Translations under genes and position numbers: made by a program
The notes under the pieces: generated by a model
What the model was told of the DNA's origin: nothing
Seen by the model: the letters and a program-made list of their open reading frames with translations, nothing else
Database searches by the model: none
Assembly (NCBI GenBank): GCA_002427755.1
Contig: DIYO01000001.1
Coordinates: 124,001 to 188,000, forward strand
Origin: Roseivirga sp. UBA6052
GTDB lineage: Bacteria; Bacteroidota; Bacteroidia; Cytophagales; Cyclobacteriaceae
Length of the DNA: 64,000 nt
Direction: 5' to 3'
Part shown: piece by piece, positions 1-8,761 of the stretch
How the letters are laid out: the number at the start of each line of letters is the position of its first letter
Numbering within the stretch: position 1 is the first letter of the stretch

Positions 1-236
1 AAAGGATGATAACAATTAGGGATAGGAACTTTGGTTTACTGAACATGCTTAGCCGGTTATTTTAACTAAGACTATATAAAGAGGTGAATCATTACACATC
101 TAGGCGAGGTAATTTCTTTCCTTTGCTAGGGGAGAAAATTCTTATTTAGCGCTATTCATTGCCAACCTTCCGTGGAATAAAGCTTCAATTAGTTAGTACG
201 GATCTCTAAGTTCTAGCTTTTAAAACTGCTTTCTGG
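1..236. other. Window edge, no gene supported
   Basis: No convincing coding region is seen in these 236 bases. A plus-strand frame is open from the window edge to a TAA at 63-65. It could be the last 20 codons of a gene lying mostly outside the window, but nothing in the short peptide is recognisable. The rest, up to the greB stop codon, holds no strong hairpin or repeat. Confidence 0.4.
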
Positions 237-710
237 TCATTTCTCGTAATCAATACTATGAATCTTCCAGACCAAGGTGGCAGCCGGTGTCTTCACTTCC
301 ACTTCATCGCCCACTTGTTTTTTGAGTAGGGCTTGTGCAATGGGGGAGTCTATCGAGATGTAATCTTTCATGCCGATGAGCTCTTCGTAACCTACGATTC
401 GTAGCTTCTTCCTTAAGCCTCTATGATTTTCGATATCCACCCAAGCACCAAACATAACTTTTCCTTCTTGATGCGGATGGTATTCTATGACTTTAAAATT
501 ATCGATACACTTTCTCAGATAGAGTAGTCTTCTGTCGATTTCCCGTAGTCGCTTTTTATTGTAATGGTAATCAGCATTTTCTGATCTATCGCCCAAACTT
601 GCAGCCCAAGATACTTTTTTGGTTATATCAGGGCGCTCAACTCTCCAAAGATGATCTAGCTCTTCCTTAAGTTTTTCCATCCCTTCAAGGGTGATCATTG
701 GGGTTCTCAT
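237..710 (-). CDS. greB: Transcription elongation factor GreB
   Basis: A Gre factor rescues backtracked RNA polymerase by stimulating cleavage of the nascent transcript through the secondary channel. The 157 residues have the normal Gre layout: an N-terminal coiled coil (about 1-75) and a C-terminal FKBP-like domain (about 80-157). The tip acidic residues D41 and E44 lie in LGDRSENADY, as in E. coli GreB. Several stretches (KKRLREIDRR, EGKVMFGAWV, GRKDYISIDSP-like) match enteric GreB from memory, so GreB is preferred over GreA. It stands alone, with a TATATTTG -7-like box on the minus strand at 752-759. Confidence 0.95.
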   Translation of the reverse strand: MRTPMITLEGMEKLKEELDHLWRVERPDITKKVSWAASLGDRSENADYHYNKKRLREIDRRLLYLRKCIDNFKVIEYHPHQEGKVMFGAWVDIENHRGLRKKLRIVGYEELIGMKDYISIDSPIAQALLKKQVGDEVEVKTPAATLVWKIHSIDYEK

Positions 711-751
711 ATAAACTCAGTGAAAAATGGATTGATATATCTATTCGGCTG

Positions 752-759
752 CAAATATA
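752..759 (-). promoter_or_regulatory. Candidate -7 box upstream of greB
   Basis: The minus strand reads TATATTTG, an exact match to the Bacteroidota -7 consensus TAnnTTTG, about 41 bases before the greB start codon. No clear TTTG -33 element lies 19-20 bases further upstream, so this is only half a promoter match. Confidence 0.35.
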
Positions 760-799
760 GCAGTGAATGTAATCTATAGAGTGCTTTACTTGGTTTTAC

Positions 800-1918
800 T
801 TATTCGTTCTTAAGCGCTCTTAATATGGCTCTTGACGTTCTACCCAAATTAGTTGCTCCACGGTTATAGTTACGCATCAATATCACCCCGTATTCACTCT
901 CTTTATCATAAGCCATATAGCAGTTATAACCGGCTACAGAACCTCCATGACCAGCAGTTGATATTTGATCATCTGTAAAAAGTGAAAGTCCATATCCATA
1001 ATTATTTTCAGGTGTATGACTAGATACCATGGCAGCTTGGCTTTCTTCACTAAGTAAATCTCCATAACCCATTATGGCATTCATAAACTTCATTAAGTCG
1101 TTAGGAGTGGAGTATATACCACCATTCGGTACTTTGTAACCTCGACCTGAATGCTCTAATGCTGCTCTTTCATTCACTTCTCCTTTGCCATTGCTTTCCA
1201 TACCCACCGTTAATTGGGCTAACTTAGTCTCGGGTATAATCCAGTAACTATCATTCATTGCTAGTGGCTTAAAGATCATGTCTTCTACCATTTGCATAAA
1301 CGGTTTTTCAACTGCCCTAGACAATGCCAAGCCCAGCATCCCAAAACCTATGTTAGAGTAGCTATACTCCACATCCATGCCCGTTTTAAATGAAGTATTT
1401 GGTATAGATGCTAATATTTTCTCTTCCCATTCTTCAATCGGACCCGATGCAGCACCACGTAAATTCGGCTCTCTAATAAGTCCTGATGTATGACTCGCTA
1501 AATGATGGAATGTGATTTTTGTTGTATCTGAATAACCTTGAAGATTGACGATTTCAGGTAGATATTTTTCAACGGGATCATCTAATTGAATGACACCTTG
1601 ATCCACCAATTGAAGCATAAGGAAAGCAGTAAAGGTTTTAGAAATGGAGCCTGTTCGATAAATTTTTGAGGGGTCAGACAAAACCTTGTTTGTATAGTCT
1701 GCATAACCGTATGCACCAGAATAGATGGATTCTTTACCTTTTAGGATTGTAATAGATATACTTCCATTGTTTTGATCTGAAGCAATATCCTGTTCGATTT
1801 GATTTCGATATTCTTCAAGTACTGCCTCAACTCTTGGGTCAGTCTGTACTGAAGTACAGGAAAAGAAAAAAGTAAATGCCAGAAGAATCGCAAAAATTGA
1901 TTGCGGCTTATTAGTCAT
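800..1918 (-). CDS. Serine hydrolase, class C beta-lactamase-like lipoprotein
   Basis: The protein belongs to the beta-lactamase/D-alanyl-D-alanine carboxypeptidase-like serine hydrolases (PF00144 type), which cleave peptides or esters in the envelope. A lipoprotein signal ends in FFFSC with the lipidated Cys at 21. The catalytic SxxK motif is S91-I-S-K94, the YxN motif is YSN near residue 186, and the third motif is HGG near 325 (GHGGSV). Its 372 residues are normal for a compact member without the C-terminal lipocalin domain. The substrate cannot be read from sequence; true beta-lactamase activity is possible but not implied. Confidence 0.88.
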   Translation of the reverse strand: MTNKPQSIFAILLAFTFFFSCTSVQTDPRVEAVLEEYRNQIEQDIASDQNNGSISITILKGKESIYSGAYGYADYTNKVLSDPSKIYRTGSISKTFTAFLMLQLVDQGVIQLDDPVEKYLPEIVNLQGYSDTTKITFHHLASHTSGLIREPNLRGAASGPIEEWEEKILASIPNTSFKTGMDVEYSYSNIGFGMLGLALSRAVEKPFMQMVEDMIFKPLAMNDSYWIIPETKLAQLTVGMESNGKGEVNERAALEHSGRGYKVPNGGIYSTPNDLMKFMNAIMGYGDLLSEESQAAMVSSHTPENNYGYGLSLFTDDQISTAGHGGSVAGYNCYMAYDKESEYGVILMRNYNRGATNLGRTSRAILRALKNE

Positions 1919-2014
1919 AGTTTTCAGGTTTTAAGAATGATAATAAGCCATCTGAATGGGAGTTCTAAATGGATTTAGTACCAACGGCTAGAGTCACATA
2001 AATATCATATACAG

Positions 2015-2266
2015 CTAAGACTCCTTTAATTCATCCAAATCGTATCTAAATTCATCTATACGTGCTTCTATGGCTCTTTTAGCATCATCAATGCCTTGGT
2101 TGTATAGTTCTTTACCTGCAGATTCTATAAAGAAATTGAAAAGGTCTGTGGCGGCAATTACACCAATGCGCTCATCACGTTCACGATCAAAAAAATCTAT
2201 CAACTCTTTAATGATAGTTTGTCTTTTGTCATCGGGTATTTTATCCCATTTGCGTAAAGCACTCAT
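2015..2266 (-). CDS. DUF2164 family protein
   Basis: This short acidic protein of 83 residues matches the DUF2164 pattern: an N-terminal KIPDDKRQTIIKELIDFF segment, then GVIAATDLFNFF and a C-terminal helical stretch ending in RIDEFRYDLDELKES. It has no signal peptide or membrane segment, so it should be cytosolic. The function of the family is unknown to me. It lies 97 bases after the start of the beta-lactamase-like gene and follows the exported protein at 2306-2827 by 39 bases, so it may share a transcript with that gene. Confidence 0.8.
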   Translation of the reverse strand: MSALRKWDKIPDDKRQTIIKELIDFFDRERDERIGVIAATDLFNFFIESAGKELYNQGIDDAKRAIEARIDEFRYDLDELKES

Positions 2267-2305
2267 GATTTAGTATCTATTAGTGAATTTGAATTGTATG
2301 AATAG

Positions 2306-2827
2306 TTATTCTCTTTTTAGCACCATTCGCTGCATGCTTGTGATATTGTAGTTCTCAACTGCAGGGTGGCTTTTTTCTAAAAGTGTTCCGGAAGTGAGTT
2401 CGAATATGATTTCATCGCCTTTAAACTCATAAGTGGATGTGATCAAAATGCCTTGAGTGACAAAACTAGAATGCATCTTATGATCGAACAGATATTGAAA
2501 GAGAAGCAAGTTATCACCCTCATCAATTGTGAACTTATTAGGCTCATCAGGATTAAGAACCAATTTGTAGTCTTTAGTGACTGGCCTTGTGGGAGATAAG
2601 TAGTCTGTCTTCCATGTATAGCGGTTATCATCTAAACGCTTAACAAGGTGCTCAACCAAAACACTATCAACCAATATTCCTTTTTGATAGACCATTAATT
2701 GTCCTTTCCAAAGCCCTTCATAATCCTTAATGTCCAAGCTTTGAGACTTAGCTGCAAAGGAGAGGAGTATGCCTAAAGCAAAAAGAAAGTGCTTCCGTGA
2801 TAGAATCTTCATCAAGATATCATTCAT
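2306..2827 (-). CDS. Exported protein of unknown function
   Basis: No family is recognised. The 173-residue product starts with a signal peptide (FLFALGILLSFAAKSQ), so it is probably periplasmic or outer-membrane associated. The remainder is predicted beta-rich, with a repeated theme of charged strands (YEGLWKGQLMVY near the mature N-terminus, then DNRYTWKTDY and FKGDEIIFELTSG), which resembles small lipocalin-like or DUF-type beta barrels of Bacteroidota. A second in-frame ATG five codons downstream (MKILSRKHF) could be the true start because it gives a more typical signal peptide. Confidence 0.65.
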   Translation of the reverse strand: MNDILMKILSRKHFLFALGILLSFAAKSQSLDIKDYEGLWKGQLMVYQKGILVDSVLVEHLVKRLDDNRYTWKTDYLSPTRPVTKDYKLVLNPDEPNKFTIDEGDNLLLFQYLFDHKMHSSFVTQGILITSTYEFKGDEIIFELTSGTLLEKSHPAVENYNITSMQRMVLKRE

Positions 2828-2884
2828 GTCTCTTTAAGAGAGACTTGTATTAGCTTATCAGAGCTATAAACTTAATAAAAGTGT

Positions 2885-4303
2885 TTACCACCCGGTTCTA
2901 TATTCTCTTTTCACAAACTGATTGGCTTCATCGAAGTTGGTAATTTTCATATTAGGCCCATCCCAAAGCAATTTGATGTACCTGCCAGGATATTGCCAAC
3001 GTCCATTATTGCCTTTCTTTCTAATATCGAAGCTTCTAAGCGCCAGATTTCCCATAAGAATAGATTCTGTGAGAGGCCCTGCAATGTCAAAGTCTGAACT
3101 ACATTCTTTTTGCTTATATCCGGCAATGCAGGCATTTACCCACTGCACATAATGTCCTTCAGGCACTCTTGGTATGGTTTCCTTCACATTTATGGCATCT
3201 GTAAGTTTGGTAGGTATGAGTTTAGGATTGGCTCCATAAGTACCACACATCATGGTACCGCGCGTACCCTTCATAATTACTCCATTGCCACCATCACCCA
3301 TTCTTTCATTAGGTCCAAGCTCTTCAGGGCGTGCCGGTTGAATGCCGCCATCCATCCAATGCAGTTTAACTGCTGGTTTATCTCCTCTTTCAGGGAATTC
3401 TAAGATGATATGAGAAGAAGGCGGGCAGCTTTCCGGGAAATATCCTCTGTTAAATTCACCAACATATACAGAACCAACAGATGCTTCAACCGAAGAAGGA
3501 TAGCCCAATTCTAAGGTTTTAAAAGCCGGTTCTATGATATGGCAAGCCATGTCTCCTAAGGCACCTGTCCCATAGTCCCACCAGCCTCGCCAGTTAAATG
3601 GAACTAAGTTATCTACATAGTCTTTCTTTGGAGCCGTACCTAACCAAAGGTCCCAGTTCAATTCTTTAGGTACATCGGCTTTCTTTTCGGCCGGCCATGC
3701 TATGCCTTGAGGCCAAACCGGTCGATCTGTCCAACACCATACTTCTTCCACATCTCCAATCAATCCTGCTTGATACCACTCTTGCAATTTTCTAACCCCA
3801 TCTCCGGAAGCGCCTTGATTGCCCATTTGGGTAACTACTTTGTATTTATGTGCCGCCTCAGTTAATTGTCTGGCTTCAAAAATATCATGAGTTAAAGGCT
3901 TTTGAACATAGACATGCATTCCTCTTTCCATTGCTGCCAAGGCTTGAATAGCATGCATGTGGTCAGGAGTAGCCACAGTTACTGCGTCTAGACCAGATTC
4001 CTTTTCTAGCATTTCGCGGTAATCATGATAGTAATTGGCATCATTAAATGTTTCACGAGCTCGCTGAGCTCTGCGATCATCAACATCACAAAGCGCTACA
4101 ACTTTGGCATTAGGGCTTTTTGCAGGTTCTGTTAAATCAGTATAACCTTTACCTCCTACACCTATTCCACCGATATATAAGGTGTCTGAAGGTGCTGTAT
4201 AACCTTTACCTAGAACATGTCTTGGAACAATTGTAAAGGCTGCTCCGGCAAAGCCTAATGTTTTAAGAAAATGTCTTCGGGAGTTTTGATTGTCTTTAGC
4301 CAT
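2885..4303 (-). CDS. Gfo/Idh/MocA family oxidoreductase, Tat-exported
   Basis: This is an NAD(P)-dependent sugar or inositol dehydrogenase-like protein of 472 residues. A twin-arginine signal (SRRHFLKTLGFAGAAF, residues 8-23) targets it to the periplasm already folded with its cofactor. The Rossmann fold follows (GGIGVGGKGYTD, then VVALCDVDDRRA), then the family signature VTVATPDHMHAIQALAAMERG and YVQKPLTHD, whose Lys is the usual catalytic residue. The C-terminal half is the alpha/beta substrate domain with an acidic, tryptophan-rich insert. Such exported members in Bacteroidota usually act on carbohydrates; the substrate here is unknown. Confidence 0.9.
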   Translation of the reverse strand: MAKDNQNSRRHFLKTLGFAGAAFTIVPRHVLGKGYTAPSDTLYIGGIGVGGKGYTDLTEPAKSPNAKVVALCDVDDRRAQRARETFNDANYYHDYREMLEKESGLDAVTVATPDHMHAIQALAAMERGMHVYVQKPLTHDIFEARQLTEAAHKYKVVTQMGNQGASGDGVRKLQEWYQAGLIGDVEEVWCWTDRPVWPQGIAWPAEKKADVPKELNWDLWLGTAPKKDYVDNLVPFNWRGWWDYGTGALGDMACHIIEPAFKTLELGYPSSVEASVGSVYVGEFNRGYFPESCPPSSHIILEFPERGDKPAVKLHWMDGGIQPARPEELGPNERMGDGGNGVIMKGTRGTMMCGTYGANPKLIPTKLTDAINVKETIPRVPEGHYVQWVNACIAGYKQKECSSDFDIAGPLTESILMGNLALRSFDIRKKGNNGRWQYPGRYIKLLWDGPNMKITNFDEANQFVKREYRTGW

Positions 4304-4384
4304 AGGTTGAATATTGAAGATGAAATAATATAGGGAGTTTTGACTATCAGAACAAGGAGTAAGTCCCTCTAGGGTCAGCTCTTG

Positions 4385-5284
4385 TTACTCCAAATTGAGC
4401 TTAGATCTATTGGACTCATACTGGTTATAAATCATGAGAATGATTAAGCCAAAAAGTACAGCAGCTACAATGAGTACAGTATTTATGAGGCCATCAACAG
4501 AGAAAGAGAGTCTTATGAGTATGGTAGAAATGATGAAACCAGAGTTTCTGATCACTTTATGAAATTCATCGGTATGAAAGAATGACACGAGCAAGAGAAT
4601 GACGTCTACTATGATGAGTAGCGTGAAAAATTCATCAAAGAAGACATCGTTAATGTCTTTGAAATAATAGCCAAGTGTTTCGGTTGACAGTTTATCTATT
4701 ATCCAAGTACCGAAGGTATAGCTCGCAAGAGCAATTAGTATAGGTACCAAAACAAAGGCTAGGCTCTTTTTGAAGATGATAAACCTGTTAATTTTCTCGT
4801 ACTGTTTAGGACTCTTATCAGAGGCAATTGTTAGCCTACTCCTAGAATGGAATAAATAAAGTATTCCAAAGAGAATTATTGATGCGATAATGTCATAGGT
4901 GAACTGTAAGTCGTATTTGATTTCGAACCAATCTGAACTTAGTTCAAGGTTTGCCAAATCCTTGAAGATTCTTCTAATAACAATGAGGGTTATGATTTCA
5001 TATTGTTTTCTGATGTAAGTCGTAATTGACTTGGGTAAATAGTAAATCAATAGATAAACCTCATAAACCAGTATAAATGAGAATGGCGTATAAATAGCCG
5101 CAATAGGGCCGCTCAAGAGTGCTGAATCTTTAAAACCCTTGATTATGCCAAATTTGCTTAAGTATATTATGGTTAAGTGGACCAAGAAGCTCAGAATGGC
5201 GATATAGAGTACCATACGTTCTCCTTTGTGCTTTGCTTTTTGCGAGAGCACTTTATCGAATAGTATGGAAAGCCTTTCGGTCAT
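4385..5284 (-). CDS. Multi-pass membrane protein, unknown
   Basis: The protein has about 299 residues from the ATG at 5284; the open frame also allows a TTG start nine codons earlier, which is less likely. Roughly seven hydrophobic segments are visible, including VLYIAILSFLVHLTII, FSFILVYEVYLLIYYL, IIASIILFGILYLF, SLAFVLVPILIALASYTF, LLIIVDVILLLVSFF and a final pair near the C-terminus. No known motif is seen. It lies 62 bases downstream of the sensor kinase gene on the same strand and may be the last gene of that signalling operon. A 7-bp stem (4356-4391) overlaps its stop codon. Confidence 0.6.
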   Translation of the reverse strand: MTERLSILFDKVLSQKAKHKGERMVLYIAILSFLVHLTIIYLSKFGIIKGFKDSALLSGPIAAIYTPFSFILVYEVYLLIYYLPKSITTYIRKQYEIITLIVIRRIFKDLANLELSSDWFEIKYDLQFTYDIIASIILFGILYLFHSRSRLTIASDKSPKQYEKINRFIIFKKSLAFVLVPILIALASYTFGTWIIDKLSTETLGYYFKDINDVFFDEFFTLLIIVDVILLLVSFFHTDEFHKVIRNSGFIISTILIRLSFSVDGLINTVLIVAAVLFGLIILMIYNQYESNRSKLNLE

Positions 5285-5346
5285 TTGACACTGTAACAGC
5301 TTGTATAACAAGTTGTTTAAATGACCATATGGGCTACAGGCTAGAT

Positions 5347-6678
5347 TTAGAATTCCAATTTGAAAGTTGTTCCCACTGAAGTTGACACTACTGTTATAGT
5401 ACCACCATGTAACCTCATGATTTGTTTTGAAAGAGAAAGTCCAATGCCTGAACCACTTTCTTTGGTTGTAAAGAAAGGAACAAAAATATTCTCTAATATT
5501 TCATTAGGGATGCCAGGTCCATTGTCTTTTATCCAGATCTCTTTCTGATCTTTGAAGTCGATCACTCTTAATTCTATACTCGGTTTGCTTTGTTGCTTTA
5601 AGACCTCAATGGCATTTTTTACCAGATTGATTAGTACTTGATCGATAAGAGCAGAATCGATTCTAAATACTGATTCTTTGCTCGAAGAGACCTTCCAGTC
5701 AATTTTGGCTTCTGATAGCTGAGGCTTAAACAATTGTTCAATCTGATGTAGCTTATCATGAATATTGACTTGTTCAAAAGTAGGCTTAGGCACCTTGGTA
5801 AGCTGGTCGTAGGTCTTTACAAAGTTGGCTAGACCTTTTGAGCGGGCCTCAATTGTTTCTATTCCTCCTACTAAATCTTCAATGGCTTCGCTATCTAATT
5901 TGTCTAAATCGGGTTTTCCTTCTTCGTCTTTAATCATGTGAAGAATTACATCGGAAAGCGTGGAAATCGGGATTACCGAATTCTTGATTTCGTGCGTTAA
6001 GACACGTATCAACTTTTGCCAACTTTCGATTTCATTGGCCTCAAGCTCACTTTTAATATCCTGAAAGGAGACGAGCTTATAGGTCTTGTTCTGCAATTTG
6101 AAAACCGTAGCCAAAGCGCTGAGATTGTAAGTGTTTTGATTAAGCTCCAGTTTAATCAATCGCTTTTGTCCGTGTTCCATGGCTTGAAGCTGCCTGGCTA
6201 GAGATGTTGAAACAGTTTCGATCGTCTTTATCGATCCTAATTGTTGCTTGTTGAATAGTTGTCTAGCCGCTTGATTACTTAGCTGCACTCTTTCTTCTTC
6301 ATCAAAACAAATTACCGCCACTCTAACGTGTTCAACTACTGTTTGCAGGTAGAGTAGATTGGAGGCTTTTTCGTTTTTGAGTTGTTTAAGGACATTATTA
6401 ATCTCGTGGAAGGCAAAATTGAGGTCGCTCTTAGACTTGTAGTGATAGGTGTTGGTGAAATCTTGCTGTTTTATCGCCAACAAAAAGCTCGCTAATTCTC
6501 TTCTTGATCTTTCCACATAGCCCACTAGATTAACAAGTGTAATGATCAAGCCCAATATTAACCAAAAGGAGACTAACCAGAAGTGCGTTTGAGTAAGTAT
6601 ATAGATCGCTGAGTATCCAAATAGTAAAACCAGCGCTATCCTAAAGATGATCTGCCAGCGGAAGTATTTATACTCCAT
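5347..6678 (-). CDS. Sensor histidine kinase, NtrY/AtoS-like
   Basis: The 443-residue kinase probably senses an envelope or membrane signal and phosphorylates the NtrC-type regulator encoded at 7205-8578. Two transmembrane segments (about 12-30 and 33-52) precede a short HAMP/PAS-like region (about 100-210). The H-box HEIKNSVIPI (about residue 230), N-box NLVKNAIEVL, G1 box DNGPGIP and G2 box GSGIGLSLS are all intact. The H-box HEIKN and the two-TM layout resemble NtrY. Its ATG follows directly on the stop of the 6679-7155 gene, so the two are co-translated or at least co-transcribed. Confidence 0.9.
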   Translation of the reverse strand: MEYKYFRWQIIFRIALVLLFGYSAIYILTQTHFWLVSFWLILGLIITLVNLVGYVERSRRELASFLLAIKQQDFTNTYHYKSKSDLNFAFHEINNVLKQLKNEKASNLLYLQTVVEHVRVAVICFDEEERVQLSNQAARQLFNKQQLGSIKTIETVSTSLARQLQAMEHGQKRLIKLELNQNTYNLSALATVFKLQNKTYKLVSFQDIKSELEANEIESWQKLIRVLTHEIKNSVIPISTLSDVILHMIKDEEGKPDLDKLDSEAIEDLVGGIETIEARSKGLANFVKTYDQLTKVPKPTFEQVNIHDKLHQIEQLFKPQLSEAKIDWKVSSSKESVFRIDSALIDQVLINLVKNAIEVLKQQSKPSIELRVIDFKDQKEIWIKDNGPGIPNEILENIFVPFFTTKESGSGIGLSLSKQIMRLHGGTITVVSTSVGTTFKLEF

Positions 6679-7155
6679 TTAGTCTGTGTTTTTGTTCACG
6701 TAGAACACTAACAGTCTAATATCGGTGTCGAGCATATTTTTACAACCCCATCTAATACCAAAATTGATATTCATTAAGGCTGATTCGTCATAGGTATAAT
6801 ATGATGTGGCTGCTTTATATCCCATCAATTCTGTTTCAAGACTAATGGGGTCGAGGGTACCAAAAACATAAGCTTCTTTTTGATCCTTTACTGAGAAGTA
6901 GGGGATACATTCTGTTTTGGCCAGCATATACATTCTTACCGTAGTGTTTTCATCAATCCGAAGATAAGTCGTCATTGAATTGTCAATGCCTTGTACGTTG
7001 TATCTGTAAAGGCCGGCAAAAACCCACTCATTGCTCTGATCTTTAAGTTGATTATCACGAATTACTCGGGCAACCTCATCAATTGACGGATCTTGATCTT
7101 GGGCTAGTGCGCTGAGGCATAACACCATCAATAATGAAAGGAGTGTATATCTCAT
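6679..7155 (-). CDS. Small exported protein between regulator and kinase
   Basis: No family is recognised. The 158-residue protein has a clear signal peptide (LLSLLMVLCLSALAQ) and a mature part rich in aromatic and charged residues, including the conspicuous stretch NEWVFAGLYRYNVQGIDNS. It lies between a sigma-54-type response regulator and its presumed sensor kinase, 49 bases after the regulator and with no gap to the kinase. That position suggests a periplasmic accessory to the sensor, for example a ligand-binding or inhibitory protein, but this is inference. Confidence 0.65.
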   Translation of the reverse strand: MRYTLLSLLMVLCLSALAQDQDPSIDEVARVIRDNQLKDQSNEWVFAGLYRYNVQGIDNSMTTYLRIDENTTVRMYMLAKTECIPYFSVKDQKEAYVFGTLDPISLETELMGYKAATSYYTYDESALMNINFGIRWGCKNMLDTDIRLLVFYVNKNTD

Positions 7156-7204
7156 GAGGTTGAGGTGATGATTGAAAGTACGGAATTCTTATGCAGAATA
7201 AAAG

Positions 7205-8578
7205 TTACAAACCGTACTTGGTCATTTTCCTATATAAAGTACTTCTTCCTAGCCCTAATGTTTGAGCTGCCTTAGTTAAATTTCCTTCAGCATTTCTAAT
7301 GGCATTCTGAATTGCCTGTTTCTCCATATCCTCAATATTGTAAGAGTCAGAGGCTATAACATTCTGAGATGGCTTTTCTATCAGTAAAAAGTCTTCAGGA
7401 GCTAGCAGATGAGAATTAGACATGATGATGGCCCTTTCTATGGCATGTTGTAATTCTCTCACATTTCCAGGCCAAGAGTAGTTCTTCAGTTTTTCAAGAG
7501 TCGTACTATTTAGCCTCATTTTGGCTTTCTTATATTTCTTGCCATAGAGCTTTAAAAAGTGTCTGGCTATGGGCTCAATATCTTCTTTTCTTTCTCTTAG
7601 CGAAGGAATTCGAATTTCTACTGTATTGATTCGATAAAGAAGATCTTGCCTAAATGTTCCTTCTTCAATCATCTCAAGCAATGGCATATTGGTGGCAGCA
7701 ATTAGCCGTGTGTCCAACGGAATGACCTTATTGGAGCCTACTCTTGAAATTTCTTTGAATTGAAGAGCTGTAAGGAGTTTGGCTTGCATCGGAAGTGAAA
7801 GGTTTCCTATCTCATCCAAGAAAAGGGTACCCTTATTGGCCATTTCAAATCTACCGGGTCTGTTTTCTTTAGCATCAGTAAATGCTCCTTTTACATGACC
7901 AAAAAGTTCAGACTCAAAAAGTGTTTCCGAAACTGCCCCTAAATCTACTTTTATAAAGTTTTCAGTATTTCTTTCAGAAGACTCATGTATTGCTCTGGCT
8001 ACTAGCTCTTTACCGGTCCCATTTTCTCCAGTTATTAACACGTTAGCATCGGTCATAGCGACTTTGCTAATCGCCTCAAAAACAGGTTTCATGGCAGGGC
8101 TAACAGAGACTATTTCTCCAAATTCTCTGGACTGATCTTTTACTGCTATCTTTTGACTGGTCTTTAATTCTTCAATCTGTTTTTTGCTTTCGCTGAGTTT
8201 GAAGATGGCTTGGACAGTGGCTAGCAGTTTTTCTTTTTGCCATGGCTTTACCAAAAAGTCAACAGCGCCTTCTTTCATGGCTTCTACCGCTATGTCGATA
8301 TCGCCATATGCTGTATTCATGAGCACATGAGCACCTGGATCTTTTTCAAGAATTCTCCTCAAAAGTTTTATGCCTTCTTTACCACTTGTAAGACCATAAG
8401 AAAAGTTCATGTCTAATACGATAACATCGTATTTATGCTGATTCAAATGAAAGTCTAGTTTCAGTGGATCTTTTTCGGTAATGACTAATTTAAAGTGTTG
8501 CTTTAGAATCATCTTGGCTGTGTAAAGCACACCCTGGTCATCGTCTAAGACTAATATCTTGCCATCTACCTTGCTCAT
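7205..8578 (-). CDS. NtrC-family sigma-54-dependent response regulator
   Basis: The 457-residue protein has a receiver domain (about 1-125; phospho-acceptor Asp in VIVLDMNFS), an AAA+ sigma-54 activation domain (about 160-390) and a C-terminal Fis-type helix-turn-helix (NLTKAAQTLGLGRSTLY). Walker A is GENGTGKE and Walker B is GTLFLDEIGN. The sigma-54 contact loop reads GAFTDA rather than GAFTGA, a variant I have seen often in this phylum. It should activate sigma-54 promoters when phosphorylated by the kinase at 5347-6678. The divergent permease promoter with its TGTC-N7-GAC dyads is the obvious target. Confidence 0.93.
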   Translation of the reverse strand: MSKVDGKILVLDDDQGVLYTAKMILKQHFKLVITEKDPLKLDFHLNQHKYDVIVLDMNFSYGLTSGKEGIKLLRRILEKDPGAHVLMNTAYGDIDIAVEAMKEGAVDFLVKPWQKEKLLATVQAIFKLSESKKQIEELKTSQKIAVKDQSREFGEIVSVSPAMKPVFEAISKVAMTDANVLITGENGTGKELVARAIHESSERNTENFIKVDLGAVSETLFESELFGHVKGAFTDAKENRPGRFEMANKGTLFLDEIGNLSLPMQAKLLTALQFKEISRVGSNKVIPLDTRLIAATNMPLLEMIEEGTFRQDLLYRINTVEIRIPSLRERKEDIEPIARHFLKLYGKKYKKAKMRLNSTTLEKLKNYSWPGNVRELQHAIERAIIMSNSHLLAPEDFLLIEKPSQNVIASDSYNIEDMEKQAIQNAIRNAEGNLTKAAQTLGLGRSTLYRKMTKYGL

Positions 8579-8617
8579 CTACTTTGGTACTAGTTTTTGG
8601 GAGGTTGAATGTAGGAA

Positions 8618-8659
8618 TTGTCTCATATTGACACAAGTTAGCGTGTCACTTTGAGACGA
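8618..8659. promoter_or_regulatory. Double TGTC-N7-GAC(A/G) enhancer-like site
   Basis: Two 15-bp dyads lie in tandem, TGTCTCATATTGACA at 8619-8633 and TGTCACTTTGAGACG at 8644-8658, with centres 25 bp apart. The whole segment is also a 17-bp inverted repeat (8618-8634 against 8643-8659, 14 of 17 positions complementary) with an 8-bp spacer. It lies about 65-100 bp upstream of a -24/-12-like element, a classical position for an NtrC-type enhancer. It lies between the regulator gene and its presumed target genes. Binding is inferred. Confidence 0.6.
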
Positions 8660-8720
8660 AAAAATACATAAGCGATTGCCTTGATATCATAACATACTGA
8701 TAGATAGGTGCTTATAATTA

Positions 8721-8737
8721 TGGCACGTCTTATGAAC
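8721..8737 (+). promoter_or_regulatory. Sigma-54-like -24/-12 promoter
   Basis: The sequence TGGCACGTCTTATGAAC matches the -24 half of the sigma-54 consensus (TGGCACG) exactly. The -12 half is weaker: the expected GC ten bases after the GG is GA here. A start site near 8746 would leave a leader of about 16 bases before the ATG at 8762. The nearby NtrC-type regulator and its putative enhancer support the call. The same bases also contain CTTATGAACTAAG (8729-8741), discussed separately. Confidence 0.5.
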
Positions 8738-8761
8738 TAAGCTGAGTAAATTTTTTATCTG

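Noticed and set aside
4356..4391. Terminator after the membrane protein gene 4385-5284
   Set aside because: Only a 7-bp stem with a large loop and no T-run, so it is mentioned in the gene entry but not listed.
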